This document shows positions 44,455-52,883 of a DNA stretch of 64,000 nucleotides, piece by piece. The notes beneath the pieces are model-generated. The model had not been told where the DNA came from. It was given only the letters and a program-made list of their open reading frames with translations, and ran no database searches. How positions within the stretch are numbered: position 1 is the stretch's first letter; every line of letters starts with the position of its first letter. A program made the position numbers and the translations under genes. The DNA is from Treponema sp. (lineage in GTDB: Bacteria; Spirochaetota; Spirochaetia; Treponematales; Treponemataceae), in the NCBI GenBank assembly GCA_024400915.1, contig JAKSLX010000016.1:1-64000 (forward strand), written 5' to 3'.

Positions 44455-45365
44455 GTAAATTTTTGCGACCGGAATACAACCGTATGTATGAAGTAATGAA
44501 GGTGCGCCTTGCAAAAAATTTAAGCAAGTGCGTATTCATCATTCTTCTTTTTCATCTTGCTCAATCTTTTTTGTTTAGCCTTACCATGTCTCCCATAATG
44601 GCTGGCGGAAAAAACGGTCTCAGTTTTCCGACTTTTGCATTGTCTGCTGTAAGTACGGTCTTTGTGTTTTTCTTTTCTTTCCAGTTTCTGTATGGAATAC
44701 TTTCGTTTTTTACAAAAGTTATTCTTGCTCGCAAGGATGTCATGGGAGTGTTTACTTCCGGACTCAGAGACAGAACAAGACGAGCACATTTTCTTTCAGT
44801 TGTCTTTACCATCATTCTAATTGTTTCTGCTGTCATTGCGGCTGTCGTAATCTTCTTTTTCAAGCAGGACATCACTTCCATCGTTGCCGAACTTTTTGTG
44901 GATGGGGAAACTCCAAATGAAACTGCTCAGTTTGTAAATGCAGTTGGACTTGCCATTGTATTCTGTGCAGTGTTTTTCTTGTGTGGAATTTTAATTTCTA
45001 TTCCATTTCTTTTTTCATGGAACATTCTTTATGATGACAAAAAGATTTCTGCCTCTGCTGCCATGAAGAAAAGTTTTTACCTGATGATGAGAAATTATTT
45101 TCATTTCATTGGCTTTGTAATCTATAGCTGTTTCAAGAATGTTGTTTTCATAATAATCTTTTTTGGAATCAACATGGCTCTTTCTGCAAGGAATTCAGTT
45201 ATATCCAGTTTCTTCTCAATGGTCCTTGGTTTTTTTGCCTTTACGCAGGAATATACGATTGTTGCAAAAGCATATGCCAGCATTCCGATTTACTATTATT
45301 CTCTTCTGAGTGTTAACGGGATGATTGAGGCTGATAAAAAAGAAAATGAAAGTTCTGCTGAATAA
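44451..45365 (+). CDS. Multi-spanning membrane protein of unknown function
   Basis: A 304-residue protein with about six hydrophobic segments (near residues 25-45, 62-90, 112-138, 165-192, 215-240 and 245-275) and a charged C-terminus. I do not recognise a family or an enzyme motif. Its ATG overlaps the parC stop (ATGA), so translation is coupled, and its end overlaps the following IMPACT-family gene by 20 bases. This places it in the parE-parC operon. Confidence 0.75.
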   Translation: MSKFLRPEYNRMYEVMKVRLAKNLSKCVFIILLFHLAQSFLFSLTMSPIMAGGKNGLSFPTFALSAVSTVFVFFFSFQFLYGILSFFTKVILARKDVMGVFTSGLRDRTRRAHFLSVVFTIILIVSAVIAAVVIFFFKQDITSIVAELFVDGETPNETAQFVNAVGLAIVFCAVFFLCGILISIPFLFSWNILYDDKKISASAAMKKSFYLMMRNYFHFIGFVIYSCFKNVVFIIIFFGINMALSARNSVISSFFSMVLGFFAFTQEYTIVAKAYASIPIYYYSLLSVNGMIEADKKENESSAE

Positions 45366-45933
45366 TCCGGTAAACGAAATAAACATAAAGGGTTCTCGTT
45401 TCATTGCTGAAGTTTTTACTGTGACTACACAGGCAGAAGCTCGCGAAAAACTTCATGAGCAGAAAATCAGATACAGCGATGCAACCCACGTTTGCCATTG
45501 CTTTATCAGCGGACTGAAAGCTGAAGCCTGCGGAATGAGTGATGACGGTGAACCTTCTGGTACTGCAGGACGTCCTATGCTTGATGTCCTAAAGGGCAGT
45601 GGAATTACAAACATTCTTGTTACCGTTACCCGTTATTTTGGCGGAACTCTTCTTGGAACCGGCGGTCTTGTAAAGGCTTATGGCGATAGCGTAAAGGAAG
45701 TTTTGGCACTTTGTGAAACGGAAGAATACATAGAGCGCAGTGATTTCTCCTTTGAGTGCGACTGGGGAATCTACGAAACCATAAAAAGAAAAATCGAAGT
45801 TTTTCACATCAGCGATTTGACGGAAGAATTTGCAACGGGTGTAAAGCTCAGCGGCAAAATCTATGCATCGGAATATGAAGAACTGAAGGAAATGATAAAA
45901 AATCTTAGCAAAGGAAAAATAACATGCATTTGA
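45346..45933 (+). CDS. IMPACT/YigZ-family protein (UPF0029)
   Basis: A 195-residue protein with the YigZ/IMPACT fold. The N-terminal domain has GSRFIAEV near residue 16, the ATHVCHCFI block near 45, SDDGEPSGTAGRP near 62 and RYFGGTLLGTGGLVKAYGD near 88. The C-terminal part is a ferredoxin-like domain of about 65 residues. Bacterial members are linked to translation, but their role is poorly known. A TTG at 45325 is in frame. The ATG at 45346 is preferred because the conserved domain follows at once. It overlaps the genes on both sides. Confidence 0.88.
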   Translation: MKVLLNNPVNEINIKGSRFIAEVFTVTTQAEAREKLHEQKIRYSDATHVCHCFISGLKAEACGMSDDGEPSGTAGRPMLDVLKGSGITNILVTVTRYFGGTLLGTGGLVKAYGDSVKEVLALCETEEYIERSDFSFECDWGIYETIKRKIEVFHISDLTEEFATGVKLSGKIYASEYEELKEMIKNLSKGKITCI

Positions 45934-46721
45934 TATTTATTCGTCACGGGGATCCAGATTATAAAATCGATTCAGTAACAGAGAAAGGCAAGAAGGAGCT
46001 TGAACTTCTGGCAGACAGGCTTGCAGGATTTAAGGCAACTGAATTCTATGTTTCTCCAATGGGGCGTGCACAGAAAACAGCAGAGGCTTGCCTTTCAAAA
46101 ATCAATGTAGACATGACAAAGCCACCAGTACCTGTAACAACACTTCCATGGCTTCGTGAATTTTCCTACGACTGCATTGATCCTAAAACAAAGAAAAAGA
46201 GACTTTGCTGGGACAACATGCCCCACGATTACTACGAAGAAAAAAAATACCGTAGCGACAAAAACTGGTTCAAGACAAAACTGATGAAAAGCGGAGACAT
46301 TGAAGGACATTACAGAGAAGTTTGTGACGGCATTGATGAAATCCTTGCTTCCTGGGATTACAATAGGCTCAGTGCTGACATTCCGATTTACAACTGTTTC
46401 CCAAACCTTACGCCGGAAGAAGCAAAGGTTGATACTCATCTGAATCAGTTTCAGAAAGACCTTGATCCAAAAAAAATTGTATTTGTATGTCACCTTGGTG
46501 TGATGTTCGCAATCATCAGTCACCTGACAGGAATGAGCCCGGTACAGCTGTGGCAGGGATTCTTTGTTGCTCCATCTTCAATAACAGTTCTTGGAGCGGA
46601 GGAAAGAGTTCCCGGAGAAGTTGTATGGCGCGTTCAGAGAATGGGTGATGTGAAACATCTTGAAGCAAATGGAGAACACGCATCTGCTTCCGGTTATTTT
46701 GGAAATTACCTTGAAATATAG
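45924..46721 (+). CDS. Histidine phosphatase superfamily (phosphoglycerate mutase-like) protein
   Basis: A 265-residue protein opening with the catalytic RHG motif (FIRHGDPDY, His8), a second arginine in SPMGRAQKTA near 46, and the later catalytic histidine in FVCHLGVM near 193. The central part is larger than in a plain mutase, with the basic stretch KTKKKRLCWDNM. Substrates in this family range from sugar phosphates to nucleotides and peptides, so it cannot be fixed. AAAGGA precedes the ATG, and the gene overlaps the IMPACT-family gene by 10 bases. It ends 17 bases from a convergent gene with no clear terminator. Confidence 0.85.
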   Translation: MHLIFIRHGDPDYKIDSVTEKGKKELELLADRLAGFKATEFYVSPMGRAQKTAEACLSKINVDMTKPPVPVTTLPWLREFSYDCIDPKTKKKRLCWDNMPHDYYEEKKYRSDKNWFKTKLMKSGDIEGHYREVCDGIDEILASWDYNRLSADIPIYNCFPNLTPEEAKVDTHLNQFQKDLDPKKIVFVCHLGVMFAIISHLTGMSPVQLWQGFFVAPSSITVLGAEERVPGEVVWRVQRMGDVKHLEANGEHASASGYFGNYLEI

Positions 46722-46738
46722 GATAATTTCTTTTCCTG

Positions 46739-47605
46739 TTAATAAATATCCAGCTTGTAATTCAGCAAAGTTGTATTTTCCTGAATGTTAACAAGTGTAA
46801 TGGTCAATGTACTCTGTCCTTTGGTCAGCTGAATTTTAGCAAGAAGCTGCTTGTCGTCTTCCGGATAAATGTCCTGTGTGGAATAGTGTGAATTTCCTGT
46901 AAGCCCAAGTTTTCCGCTGGTTTCCTTTATTGTGTCGTATATCACTGTCTCTGCTGTTTCACCGTTTACTGCAACTATTGTCTTGTAAGGTACTGCTTTT
47001 GACTGCCTTGTTTTGTAAACAAAATATGTGCCGGAAGCAATTCTTTTTTCTGTATTTATGTTGCGGAAATTTCCGTTCTTATCAAGAAGGTAAACAGTTC
47101 CTGCTTCCAGATGATTTTCCTTTGCAATGCGAGGCATAAGGATTTTTGGATTTACTGCAGCAAGATTCTTTTTGTCAAATACCTTGAACTCAAGTCCGTT
47201 GCTTTCTTCCTGCCATGCGGTGTTTCCGCTTGTTGCAATTTTTCCGTAAGCCTTGATTCTTTCTGCTTCACCAAGATTTTCTTCCAGACTGTCCTGATTC
47301 AGGTTTCCGTATACTGTAGAAAGCCCGTCACTGTGTGAAATTATTGCTGCTGAGCCAAGTGCTGATTCAAACCACCCAAAGGCATCAGACTGATCGTCGA
47401 TTACTGCAATTACGATTCCGTCATCAGAAGACCTTACTTCTGCATCTTCTTTGTAGATTATTGAAGAACTTAATGTTTTGCCTCTTAACTGTCCGAATTC
47501 AGATATGATTGTTTCCGACGATGTCTCGGTAATAGGCCAGTCAAAGGCAGATATTGAAGAAAGTGCTAATGCCGCAAGTGATGCTGTAACAATATGTCTT
47601 TTCAT
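46739..47605 (-). CDS. Secreted protein with a degenerate M23 (LytM-like) domain
   Basis: A 288-residue protein with a signal peptide (cleavage after about residue 20, SISA-FDW). Residues about 55-155 follow the LytM/M23 pattern: VRSSDDGIVIAV, ISHSDGLSTVYGNL, IKAYGKIATSGNT and LEFKVFD. However, the final H-x-H is replaced (LEFKVF) and the first zinc site is not evident, so it probably binds rather than cuts peptidoglycan. The rest is beta-rich. The upstream gene for a membrane-anchored propeller ends 2 bases before its start, so the two work as a pair. Confidence 0.7.
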   Translation of the reverse strand: MKRHIVTASLAALALSSISAFDWPITETSSETIISEFGQLRGKTLSSSIIYKEDAEVRSSDDGIVIAVIDDQSDAFGWFESALGSAAIISHSDGLSTVYGNLNQDSLEENLGEAERIKAYGKIATSGNTAWQEESNGLEFKVFDKKNLAAVNPKILMPRIAKENHLEAGTVYLLDKNGNFRNINTEKRIASGTYFVYKTRQSKAVPYKTIVAVNGETAETVIYDTIKETSGKLGLTGNSHYSTQDIYPEDDKQLLAKIQLTKGQSTLTITLVNIQENTTLLNYKLDIY

Positions 47606-47607
47606 TT

Positions 47608-48672
47608 TTATTTCCTTGAGATGGATATGCGTGAAATCTTGTTGTTGCGTCCTACAAAGAGGGATTTATTTCTTGTCTGTATGAAGGAACTGTCTCCCTT
47701 GAAGTTAAAGCTTGCCATCTGATGGGTATTTTTTTCAAGGACTGTAATTGTAAATTCCGATTTGTCACGGCTCAAAACAAATACCAGTTCGTCATCATCT
47801 GAAAATTCAATCTGAAGAATTTTTCCGCTTATAGGAATTTTCTTTGTAGCTGAAGTTGCAAGGTTTACGATTCCAAGTCCACCCTTGAAATTGTAATAGA
47901 CGAAATCAGATTTTCTTGTGAATTTTACAAGGGTTTGCCTGTTGAGCTGGCTGCCAAGGTATTCGTGGAAAATGATTCTTGAGTGTCCGGCGTTTCTTTC
48001 AGCTACTACAAATCTCTGGTTGTTCTGTCCCGAAACGCAGGCAATGATGTTGCCGTCTTCAGAGATGTCTGCACCAAGAATTACTTCTATGTCGCTTCCA
48101 CCTGGATTGAATTTCTGGGATATTTTTCCTTCCCTATCAAAACTGATGATTGAACCGTCTGCGTAGCCTGCAACAGTTCCTCCCTTGCTGGAAGAAAAAG
48201 CTGTGATAGGCGAATAATTTTCATATGCCCACTGGCGCTTGCCTTCATCATCAATCTTTGAAAAAGAAGTTCCGCCTGGAAGCATTACATAGATTCTGTC
48301 TTCGTCAATAAAAGGAAATCCTGTTTCTTCAATTGTTCCTGATTTTGTTCCGTCTGAAAGGAAAAAGTCTGCCCTGGTATTGTTCTGAAGGTAAGTGCAA
48401 TACCATTTGTCTGAAATTGCAGCTTTAAAAGGAAAATTCATGCAGCTGTCAATCTTTCCTTCTTCGGTAAAATAGCCCACGCTGTTGTTCAGCCTGTAAG
48501 GAATGCGTTTGTCACCGGCATTTGCTTTTTGAATGTGATGGATGTCTTCGGTCCATTCCGGTGTAAAATGAATTTCTGTGCCATTCGGGCGCATTGCGAA
48601 AATTATGTATAGTATACAGAAGATTGTGACTGAAGGAATCAGGTAGTTTCTTTTTTTCTTATTAAAATTCAT
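47608..48672 (-). CDS. Membrane-anchored beta-propeller protein
   Basis: A 354-residue protein with a short basic N-terminus, one membrane segment at about residues 11-26, and an outside domain made of repeated four-stranded blades (for instance KTGGTVAGYADGSIISFDREG-like turns with Asp-Gly pairs). It resembles WD40 or PQQ-type propellers. No enzyme motif is visible. It is 2 bases upstream of the degenerate M23 protein. There is no Shine-Dalgarno site. The -10 box TAAAAT lies 6 bases before the ATG, which suggests a leaderless message. Confidence 0.75.
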   Translation of the reverse strand: MNFNKKKRNYLIPSVTIFCILYIIFAMRPNGTEIHFTPEWTEDIHHIQKANAGDKRIPYRLNNSVGYFTEEGKIDSCMNFPFKAAISDKWYCTYLQNNTRADFFLSDGTKSGTIEETGFPFIDEDRIYVMLPGGTSFSKIDDEGKRQWAYENYSPITAFSSSKGGTVAGYADGSIISFDREGKISQKFNPGGSDIEVILGADISEDGNIIACVSGQNNQRFVVAERNAGHSRIIFHEYLGSQLNRQTLVKFTRKSDFVYYNFKGGLGIVNLATSATKKIPISGKILQIEFSDDDELVFVLSRDKSEFTITVLEKNTHQMASFNFKGDSSFIQTRNKSLFVGRNNKISRISISRK

Positions 48673-48678
48673 GGTGTT

Positions 48679-48707
48679 ATTTTATAGAAAAATCCTACAA
48701 ATTGCAA
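48679..48707 (-). promoter_or_regulatory. Promoter of the propeller gene, sharing its -35 box with glyS
   Basis: TTGCAA (48707-48702) and TAAAAT (48684-48679) with a 17-bp spacer. The predicted start is at or near the ATG at 48672. The -35 hexamer is palindromic and also serves the divergent glyS promoter. Confidence 0.55.
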
Positions 48708-48731
48708 TTTTATGCATCTTTTTGCTATAAT
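48702..48731 (+). promoter_or_regulatory. Promoter of glyS
   Basis: TTGCAA (48702-48707) and a perfect TATAAT (48726-48731) with an 18-bp spacer and an extended -10 TG. The leader of about 44 bases contains a small hairpin, TCGCTA/TAGCGA at 48748-48767, that ends just before the AAGGAG site. Confidence 0.65.
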
Positions 48732-48781
48732 ATGTGAAAATTTTTTATCGCTACAAGCCAATAGCGAAAAGGAGTAAAAAA

Positions 48782-50236
48782 ATGGCAGAAAAAACTGTTG
48801 ATCATTCATGCACTTTGGACAAGATCATCTCATTGTGCAAGCGCCGCGGATTTGTATATCAGGCATCGGAAATTTATGGCGGTCAGGCAGGAGCTTGGGA
48901 TTACGGTCCTTTAGGTGTAGAATTCAAGAGAAACATTCAGAACGAATGGTGGCATTACATGACTCAGCTTCATGATGATGTTGTTGGACTTGATTCCGCA
49001 ATTTTCCAGCACCACACAACATGGAAGGCTTCAGGCCACGCAGATCACTTCTCTGATCCAATGATTGACTGTCTCGAATGTCAGGCTCGTCACCGCGCAG
49101 ACAAAATGATCGAAGACTATGTTGCTGCAAATCCAGACAAGAATCCTGGAAAGCCGGTTGATACAATGACACATGAAGAAATGGAAAATTTCATCAAGAC
49201 AAACATCAACTGTCCTGTCTGTGGAAGCAAGGAAAAGAAATATACAGCAGTCCGTGAATTCAACCTTATGTTCAAGACATACCAGGGACCAATTGCAGAT
49301 GAATCACACCTCATCTATCTTCGTCCAGAAACATGTCAGGGTATCTTCACAGACTTCAAGAGCATCGTTCAGTCTAACCGCATGAAGATTCCTTTTGGTG
49401 TTGCACAGGTTGGTAAGTCATTCCGCAACGAAATCATCTTCAAGAATTTCATTTTCCGTACAGCTGAATTCGAACAGATGGAAATGGAATATTTCTGTAA
49501 GCCAGGTACAGAAGATGAAACTTTTGAACGCTGGAGAAAAGACCGCTGGGCATTCTACCTCAAGTACGGTATTCCAGAAAACCAGCTCAAGTGGCACCAC
49601 CACGACAAGCTTGCCCACTATGCAAAGGATGCTTACGACATCACATACAACTTCCCAATCGGATTTGAAGAAATCGAAGGTATCCACTCAAGAACTGACT
49701 TTGACCTTTCACAGCATCAGGAATATTCAAAGAAGGATATGGCATACATCGACCAGGAAGATGGAAACAAGAAGTATATTCCTTATGTAGTTGAAACTTC
49801 TGCAGGTCTCAACCGCAACTTCCTTATGTTCCTCTGTGAAGCATACGAAGAACAGAATGTAGCAGAAGCTGGACAGCCAGAAGATTACAGAACAGTTCTC
49901 CACCTCCATCCAAAGCTAGCTCCAATCACAGTTGCAGTTCTCCCATTGATGAAGAAGGACGGACTTGCTGAAAAGGCAAAGGAAATCCAGAACATTCTTA
50001 AGGAAGACTTCGTAACTGACTACGATCAGAGCGGAACAGTTGGTAAGCGCTACCGCCGCCAGGATGAAGTTGGTACACCATTCTGTGTAACAGTTGACTA
50101 CGATACTCTCGACAGCGCAAGTGCAAACTTCAACACTGTTACAGTTCGCAACCGTGACACAATGGCACAGGAACGCGTTAAGCTTGATGAACTTACTGGC
50201 TACATCTTCAACCAGATTAAGAACTACAATAAATAA
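48782..50236 (+). CDS. glyS: Glycine-tRNA ligase, single-chain (alpha2) type
   Basis: Class II synthetase charging tRNA-Gly, of the eukaryote/archaeal-like homodimer type and not the alpha2beta2 type. The start at 48782 has AAGGAG 7 bases upstream and is preferred to the ATG at 48734. Family marks are KRRGFVYQASEIYGG, AWDYGPLGVEFKRN near 45, the motif 2 region GVAQVGKSFRNEI near 215, the EFEQMEMEYF stretch near 245 and motif 3 ETSAGLNRNFLMFL near 340. The anticodon-binding domain follows from about residue 385 (PKLAPITVAVLPL). Its 484 residues are normal. Confidence 0.95.
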   Translation: MAEKTVDHSCTLDKIISLCKRRGFVYQASEIYGGQAGAWDYGPLGVEFKRNIQNEWWHYMTQLHDDVVGLDSAIFQHHTTWKASGHADHFSDPMIDCLECQARHRADKMIEDYVAANPDKNPGKPVDTMTHEEMENFIKTNINCPVCGSKEKKYTAVREFNLMFKTYQGPIADESHLIYLRPETCQGIFTDFKSIVQSNRMKIPFGVAQVGKSFRNEIIFKNFIFRTAEFEQMEMEYFCKPGTEDETFERWRKDRWAFYLKYGIPENQLKWHHHDKLAHYAKDAYDITYNFPIGFEEIEGIHSRTDFDLSQHQEYSKKDMAYIDQEDGNKKYIPYVVETSAGLNRNFLMFLCEAYEEQNVAEAGQPEDYRTVLHLHPKLAPITVAVLPLMKKDGLAEKAKEIQNILKEDFVTDYDQSGTVGKRYRRQDEVGTPFCVTVDYDTLDSASANFNTVTVRNRDTMAQERVKLDELTGYIFNQIKNYNK

Positions 50237-50358
50237 TTTATAATTTATAATTTATAATTCATAATTCATAATCGGATTTTTCTGGTTATGTATTATGAGT
50301 TTGTTATGGGGGATGTTTGTAATTATGAATTATTAATTCATAATTATGAATTGTATTT
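50237..50358 (+). repeat. AT-rich heptad-repeat element between glyS and the aldo/keto reductase gene
   Basis: Three ATAATTT and two or three ATAATTC heptamers directly follow the glyS stop. Inverted sequence (AATTATGAATTATTAATTC, then ATAATTATGAATTG) lies at about 50320-50352 and runs up to the next ATG. The left arm CATAATTCATAATC is identical to a segment of the prs-FGGY element. Confidence 0.75.
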
Positions 50359-51141
50359 ATGGAATTCATTTCGCTTGGAAAATCAAATCTTCTCGTAAGC
50401 AAAAACTCTTTTGGAGCAATGAGCCTTGACTGCAAGGAAATTGAAGCTTTCGGCGAGGAGGCTGATGAAAAGGCGTGTGCAATAGTTCATCATGCCTATT
50501 CAGGTGGAATGAATTTTTTTGACACTTCCCATTCAAAACTTGTCTGCGAGAAACGACTTGGTTCTGCACTTCACGGAATCAGGCACAACGTAATTCTTGC
50601 AACGAAAACTTCTGCCCAAAGCCCTGCTGAAATCAGGCGTGATTTGAATGATAGTCTTTTTGCTTTGGAAACAGATTACATTGACCTTTATCAGATTGAA
50701 GATCCCCTCGTTGTTCCTTTGAAAGATGGTAGCGATGGACTTTACAACGAATTGCTTACCCTCAAGGATAAGGGAATAATCCGTCATATTGGAATCGCTA
50801 CGGAAAATTATGATCTTGCTCTTGAGGCTATTGAAAGCGGCCTGTATGAAACGGTGCAGTTTCCTTTCAGCATGATTTCTCCAGAGTCTGTGGTTGCACT
50901 TGTAAATCTCTGTGAAAAAAAAGATGTGGGATGTATTGCCATGCAGCCACTTAATGGTGGAATCGTCAACAACATTCCTCTTGCTTTTGGTTTCTTTCAG
51001 CAGTATGAAAATGTTGTTCCTGTCTGGGGAGCACATACAGATGAAGAACTTCAGCAGATCCTTTATTTTAATAATCATCCGCCGGTGATAGATGAAGAAT
51101 TTAAAAAAGAGGTGGAGAATGTCCGCCTCTTCTTCAATTAA
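50359..51141 (+). CDS. Aldo/keto reductase-family protein with altered catalytic residues
   Basis: A 260-residue TIM-barrel protein of the aldo/keto reductase family, somewhat short (usual 280-330). Family features are the FGAMSL start, GGMNFFDTS near 50, ILATKTS near 80 and IRHIGIATE near 140. Of the tetrad Asp-Tyr-Lys-His, Asp55 and Lys83 are present, but the tyrosine position carries Lys60 (DTSHSK) and the histidine position carries Glu114 (YQIEDP). A normal NADPH reductase reaction is therefore doubtful. No Shine-Dalgarno site precedes the ATG, which follows directly on a heptad repeat. Confidence 0.82.
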   Translation: MEFISLGKSNLLVSKNSFGAMSLDCKEIEAFGEEADEKACAIVHHAYSGGMNFFDTSHSKLVCEKRLGSALHGIRHNVILATKTSAQSPAEIRRDLNDSLFALETDYIDLYQIEDPLVVPLKDGSDGLYNELLTLKDKGIIRHIGIATENYDLALEAIESGLYETVQFPFSMISPESVVALVNLCEKKDVGCIAMQPLNGGIVNNIPLAFGFFQQYENVVPVWGAHTDEELQQILYFNNHPPVIDEEFKKEVENVRLFFN

Positions 51142-51172
51142 AGTTTTTTTTACTTGAAATCATTCATCAATT

Positions 51173-52600
51173 TTATTTGGTGATCTCACCTAATGCACCC
51201 ATAAGATCGTTTGTCTCCTGTTCTGTCATTACACGAACAATTCTTAGGGCTTGATCGTCTGTCTGAATCATTTTTGCAGATCCATCTTTGTTGATTCCAC
51301 CGATGATCTTTACGATAGGATTCTTAGGGCTTGAAGGAGATACATCAACTACTTGAGCAACCTTTCCGTTTGCAAGATAAACATAGGCGCCGATAGGGTA
51401 AAGTGAGACGCTGTAGAGCAAAGCCTTTACGACAGTATCATCATAAAGATGATTTGAGTTCTTAAGCATTTCAATCATGCCTTCGTATGTTGTTCTTGCT
51501 TCCTTAAAGTGGCGAGGGGCAGTAATTGCTTCGTAGGAACAGGCCACAGCAATTATTTTTGCATAAGTTGAAATTGATGCTCCTGTAAGCTTTCTTGGAT
51601 ATCCAGTACCGGTTTCGCGTTCATGATGATCAAGTACGCCAAGCTGAATTGTAAGGGGAAATCCTGCCTGCTTTACGATGTTGTATCCGACTACTGTATG
51701 TGTTGCCATCTGTGCTTTTTCTGCAGGTGTCAAAGGTTTGTCGTTCATGTAAAGCTGAGGTGGAAGACGAATCTGTCCAATCTCGTGAAGTATGCTAGCA
51801 ACTCCAAGTTCTATGAGTTTTTCATAAGGCATGTTGAGCTGCATTCCGATTACGATTGCAAGAACTGCAGTTCTCATGCTATGGCTTATGAGGAAGTTCT
51901 TGTTGCGGGCTTCATAGCTTGGCGAAATTCTCAGGATGAATTTTTTTGTTTCCCTGACGAAATTACAAAGTTCAAGAACCTTGCCATTAAGTTCTGCCTG
52001 CTGAATTTCCTTGTGGGTTGCATAACGGGTGTAAACTTTATTGATGTAGTCCATAAACTTTTCGTAAGTTTTCTGGGCTGCTTCCATGTGCTTTGTATCT
52101 TCTTCTTCTGAAATTGGCCCGTCACCTCTTAAACCCACAGAGAATTTGAGTGCTTCGTCGGCTCCTTGCGGATCATGAGTCGAAAGGTATTCGGAAAGAG
52201 AAGTGGTTGCTTTTGTCGTTGTTTGGGAAAAACTTTTGTTTACTTCAGGCTCATGCTTTGGGACATTATCATCGAAGGCTGAAATATCAACAGATTCTGA
52301 GGTTTTGAATTTTTCCGGGATGTCTGCTGTAGAAGTACTTGATGAATCCTCTCCAAATTCTGAAAGGTCAACTGTTTCTGTTTCCCCCAGTTTTTTCATT
52401 GAAGGTACATGAGACTTTTCTTCTGGAGCCTTTACTTCTTCTTCAACAGAAATCTCTTTGAATCCCCATTTTTCAAGATTTACAAGCTGTCCTTTTGTAA
52501 TTGGACATGGGGGAACAGTAACGATAAACATCTTGCTTAATGTTACTGGACTTCTGTATCGCGTATCAGGTTTTATGTCTGAAATTTTAACACTACTCAT
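51173..52600 (-). CDS. HD-GYP-type protein with degenerate metal site
   Basis: A 475-residue protein. The ATG at 52600 has AAGGG upstream and is preferred to the frame opening at 52735. Residues about 1-60 form a small beta domain (SDIKPDTRYRSPV), followed by a long acidic, Ser-rich linker to about 165, then an HD-GYP domain. HD-GYP enzymes break down cyclic di-GMP. Here HHERETGTGYP is intact, but the defining HD pair reads HE (ILHEIGQ) and the late aspartate of the usual AVADVYDAL block reads AVACSYEAI. It may therefore sense the nucleotide or bind a partner without cutting. It is transcribed alone, behind a terminator. Confidence 0.82.
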   Translation of the reverse strand: MSSVKISDIKPDTRYRSPVTLSKMFIVTVPPCPITKGQLVNLEKWGFKEISVEEEVKAPEEKSHVPSMKKLGETETVDLSEFGEDSSSTSTADIPEKFKTSESVDISAFDDNVPKHEPEVNKSFSQTTTKATTSLSEYLSTHDPQGADEALKFSVGLRGDGPISEEEDTKHMEAAQKTYEKFMDYINKVYTRYATHKEIQQAELNGKVLELCNFVRETKKFILRISPSYEARNKNFLISHSMRTAVLAIVIGMQLNMPYEKLIELGVASILHEIGQIRLPPQLYMNDKPLTPAEKAQMATHTVVGYNIVKQAGFPLTIQLGVLDHHERETGTGYPRKLTGASISTYAKIIAVACSYEAITAPRHFKEARTTYEGMIEMLKNSNHLYDDTVVKALLYSVSLYPIGAYVYLANGKVAQVVDVSPSSPKNPIVKIIGGINKDGSAKMIQTDDQALRIVRVMTEQETNDLMGALGEITK

Positions 52601-52696
52601 TATATTTTCCCTTATCAATTTTCGGCAGCTTTGTTCAAAATGATAACTAAAAGTTTTATAAGGGATTTTTCTGAGGCGAATTGGATTTAAAAAATG

Positions 52697-52729
52697 AAAA
52701 GGCCAAAGCCTAAAACTTCTTTGACCTTT
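52697..52729 (-). terminator. Terminator of the signal peptidase - transpeptidase - DUF115 operon
   Basis: On the minus strand AAAGGTCAAAG pairs with CTTTGGCCTTTT (one mismatch) and is followed by CATTTTTT. It lies about 155 bases after the DUF115 stop and just upstream of the HD-GYP gene. A second inverted pair (CCGTCCG/CGGACGG at 52824-52869) lies between, with a long loop. Confidence 0.7.
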
Positions 52730-52883
52730 CCTCATGGAGATTTTTTTAGCAAACTAAAGTTGCATACTATGATCAAATCTTCTATTACACAGGCGTCTGG
52801 ATGTCTCTTCTTTCGAAAAAGAACCGTCCGTATAACTTTCTATCACAGCACGCTTTTATTATCGGACGGGATATTTAAAATCT

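Noticed and set aside
48732..48781. glyS leader considered as a T-box or glycine riboswitch
   Set aside because: The leader is only about 44 bases and lacks the T-box sequence or a glycine aptamer core.
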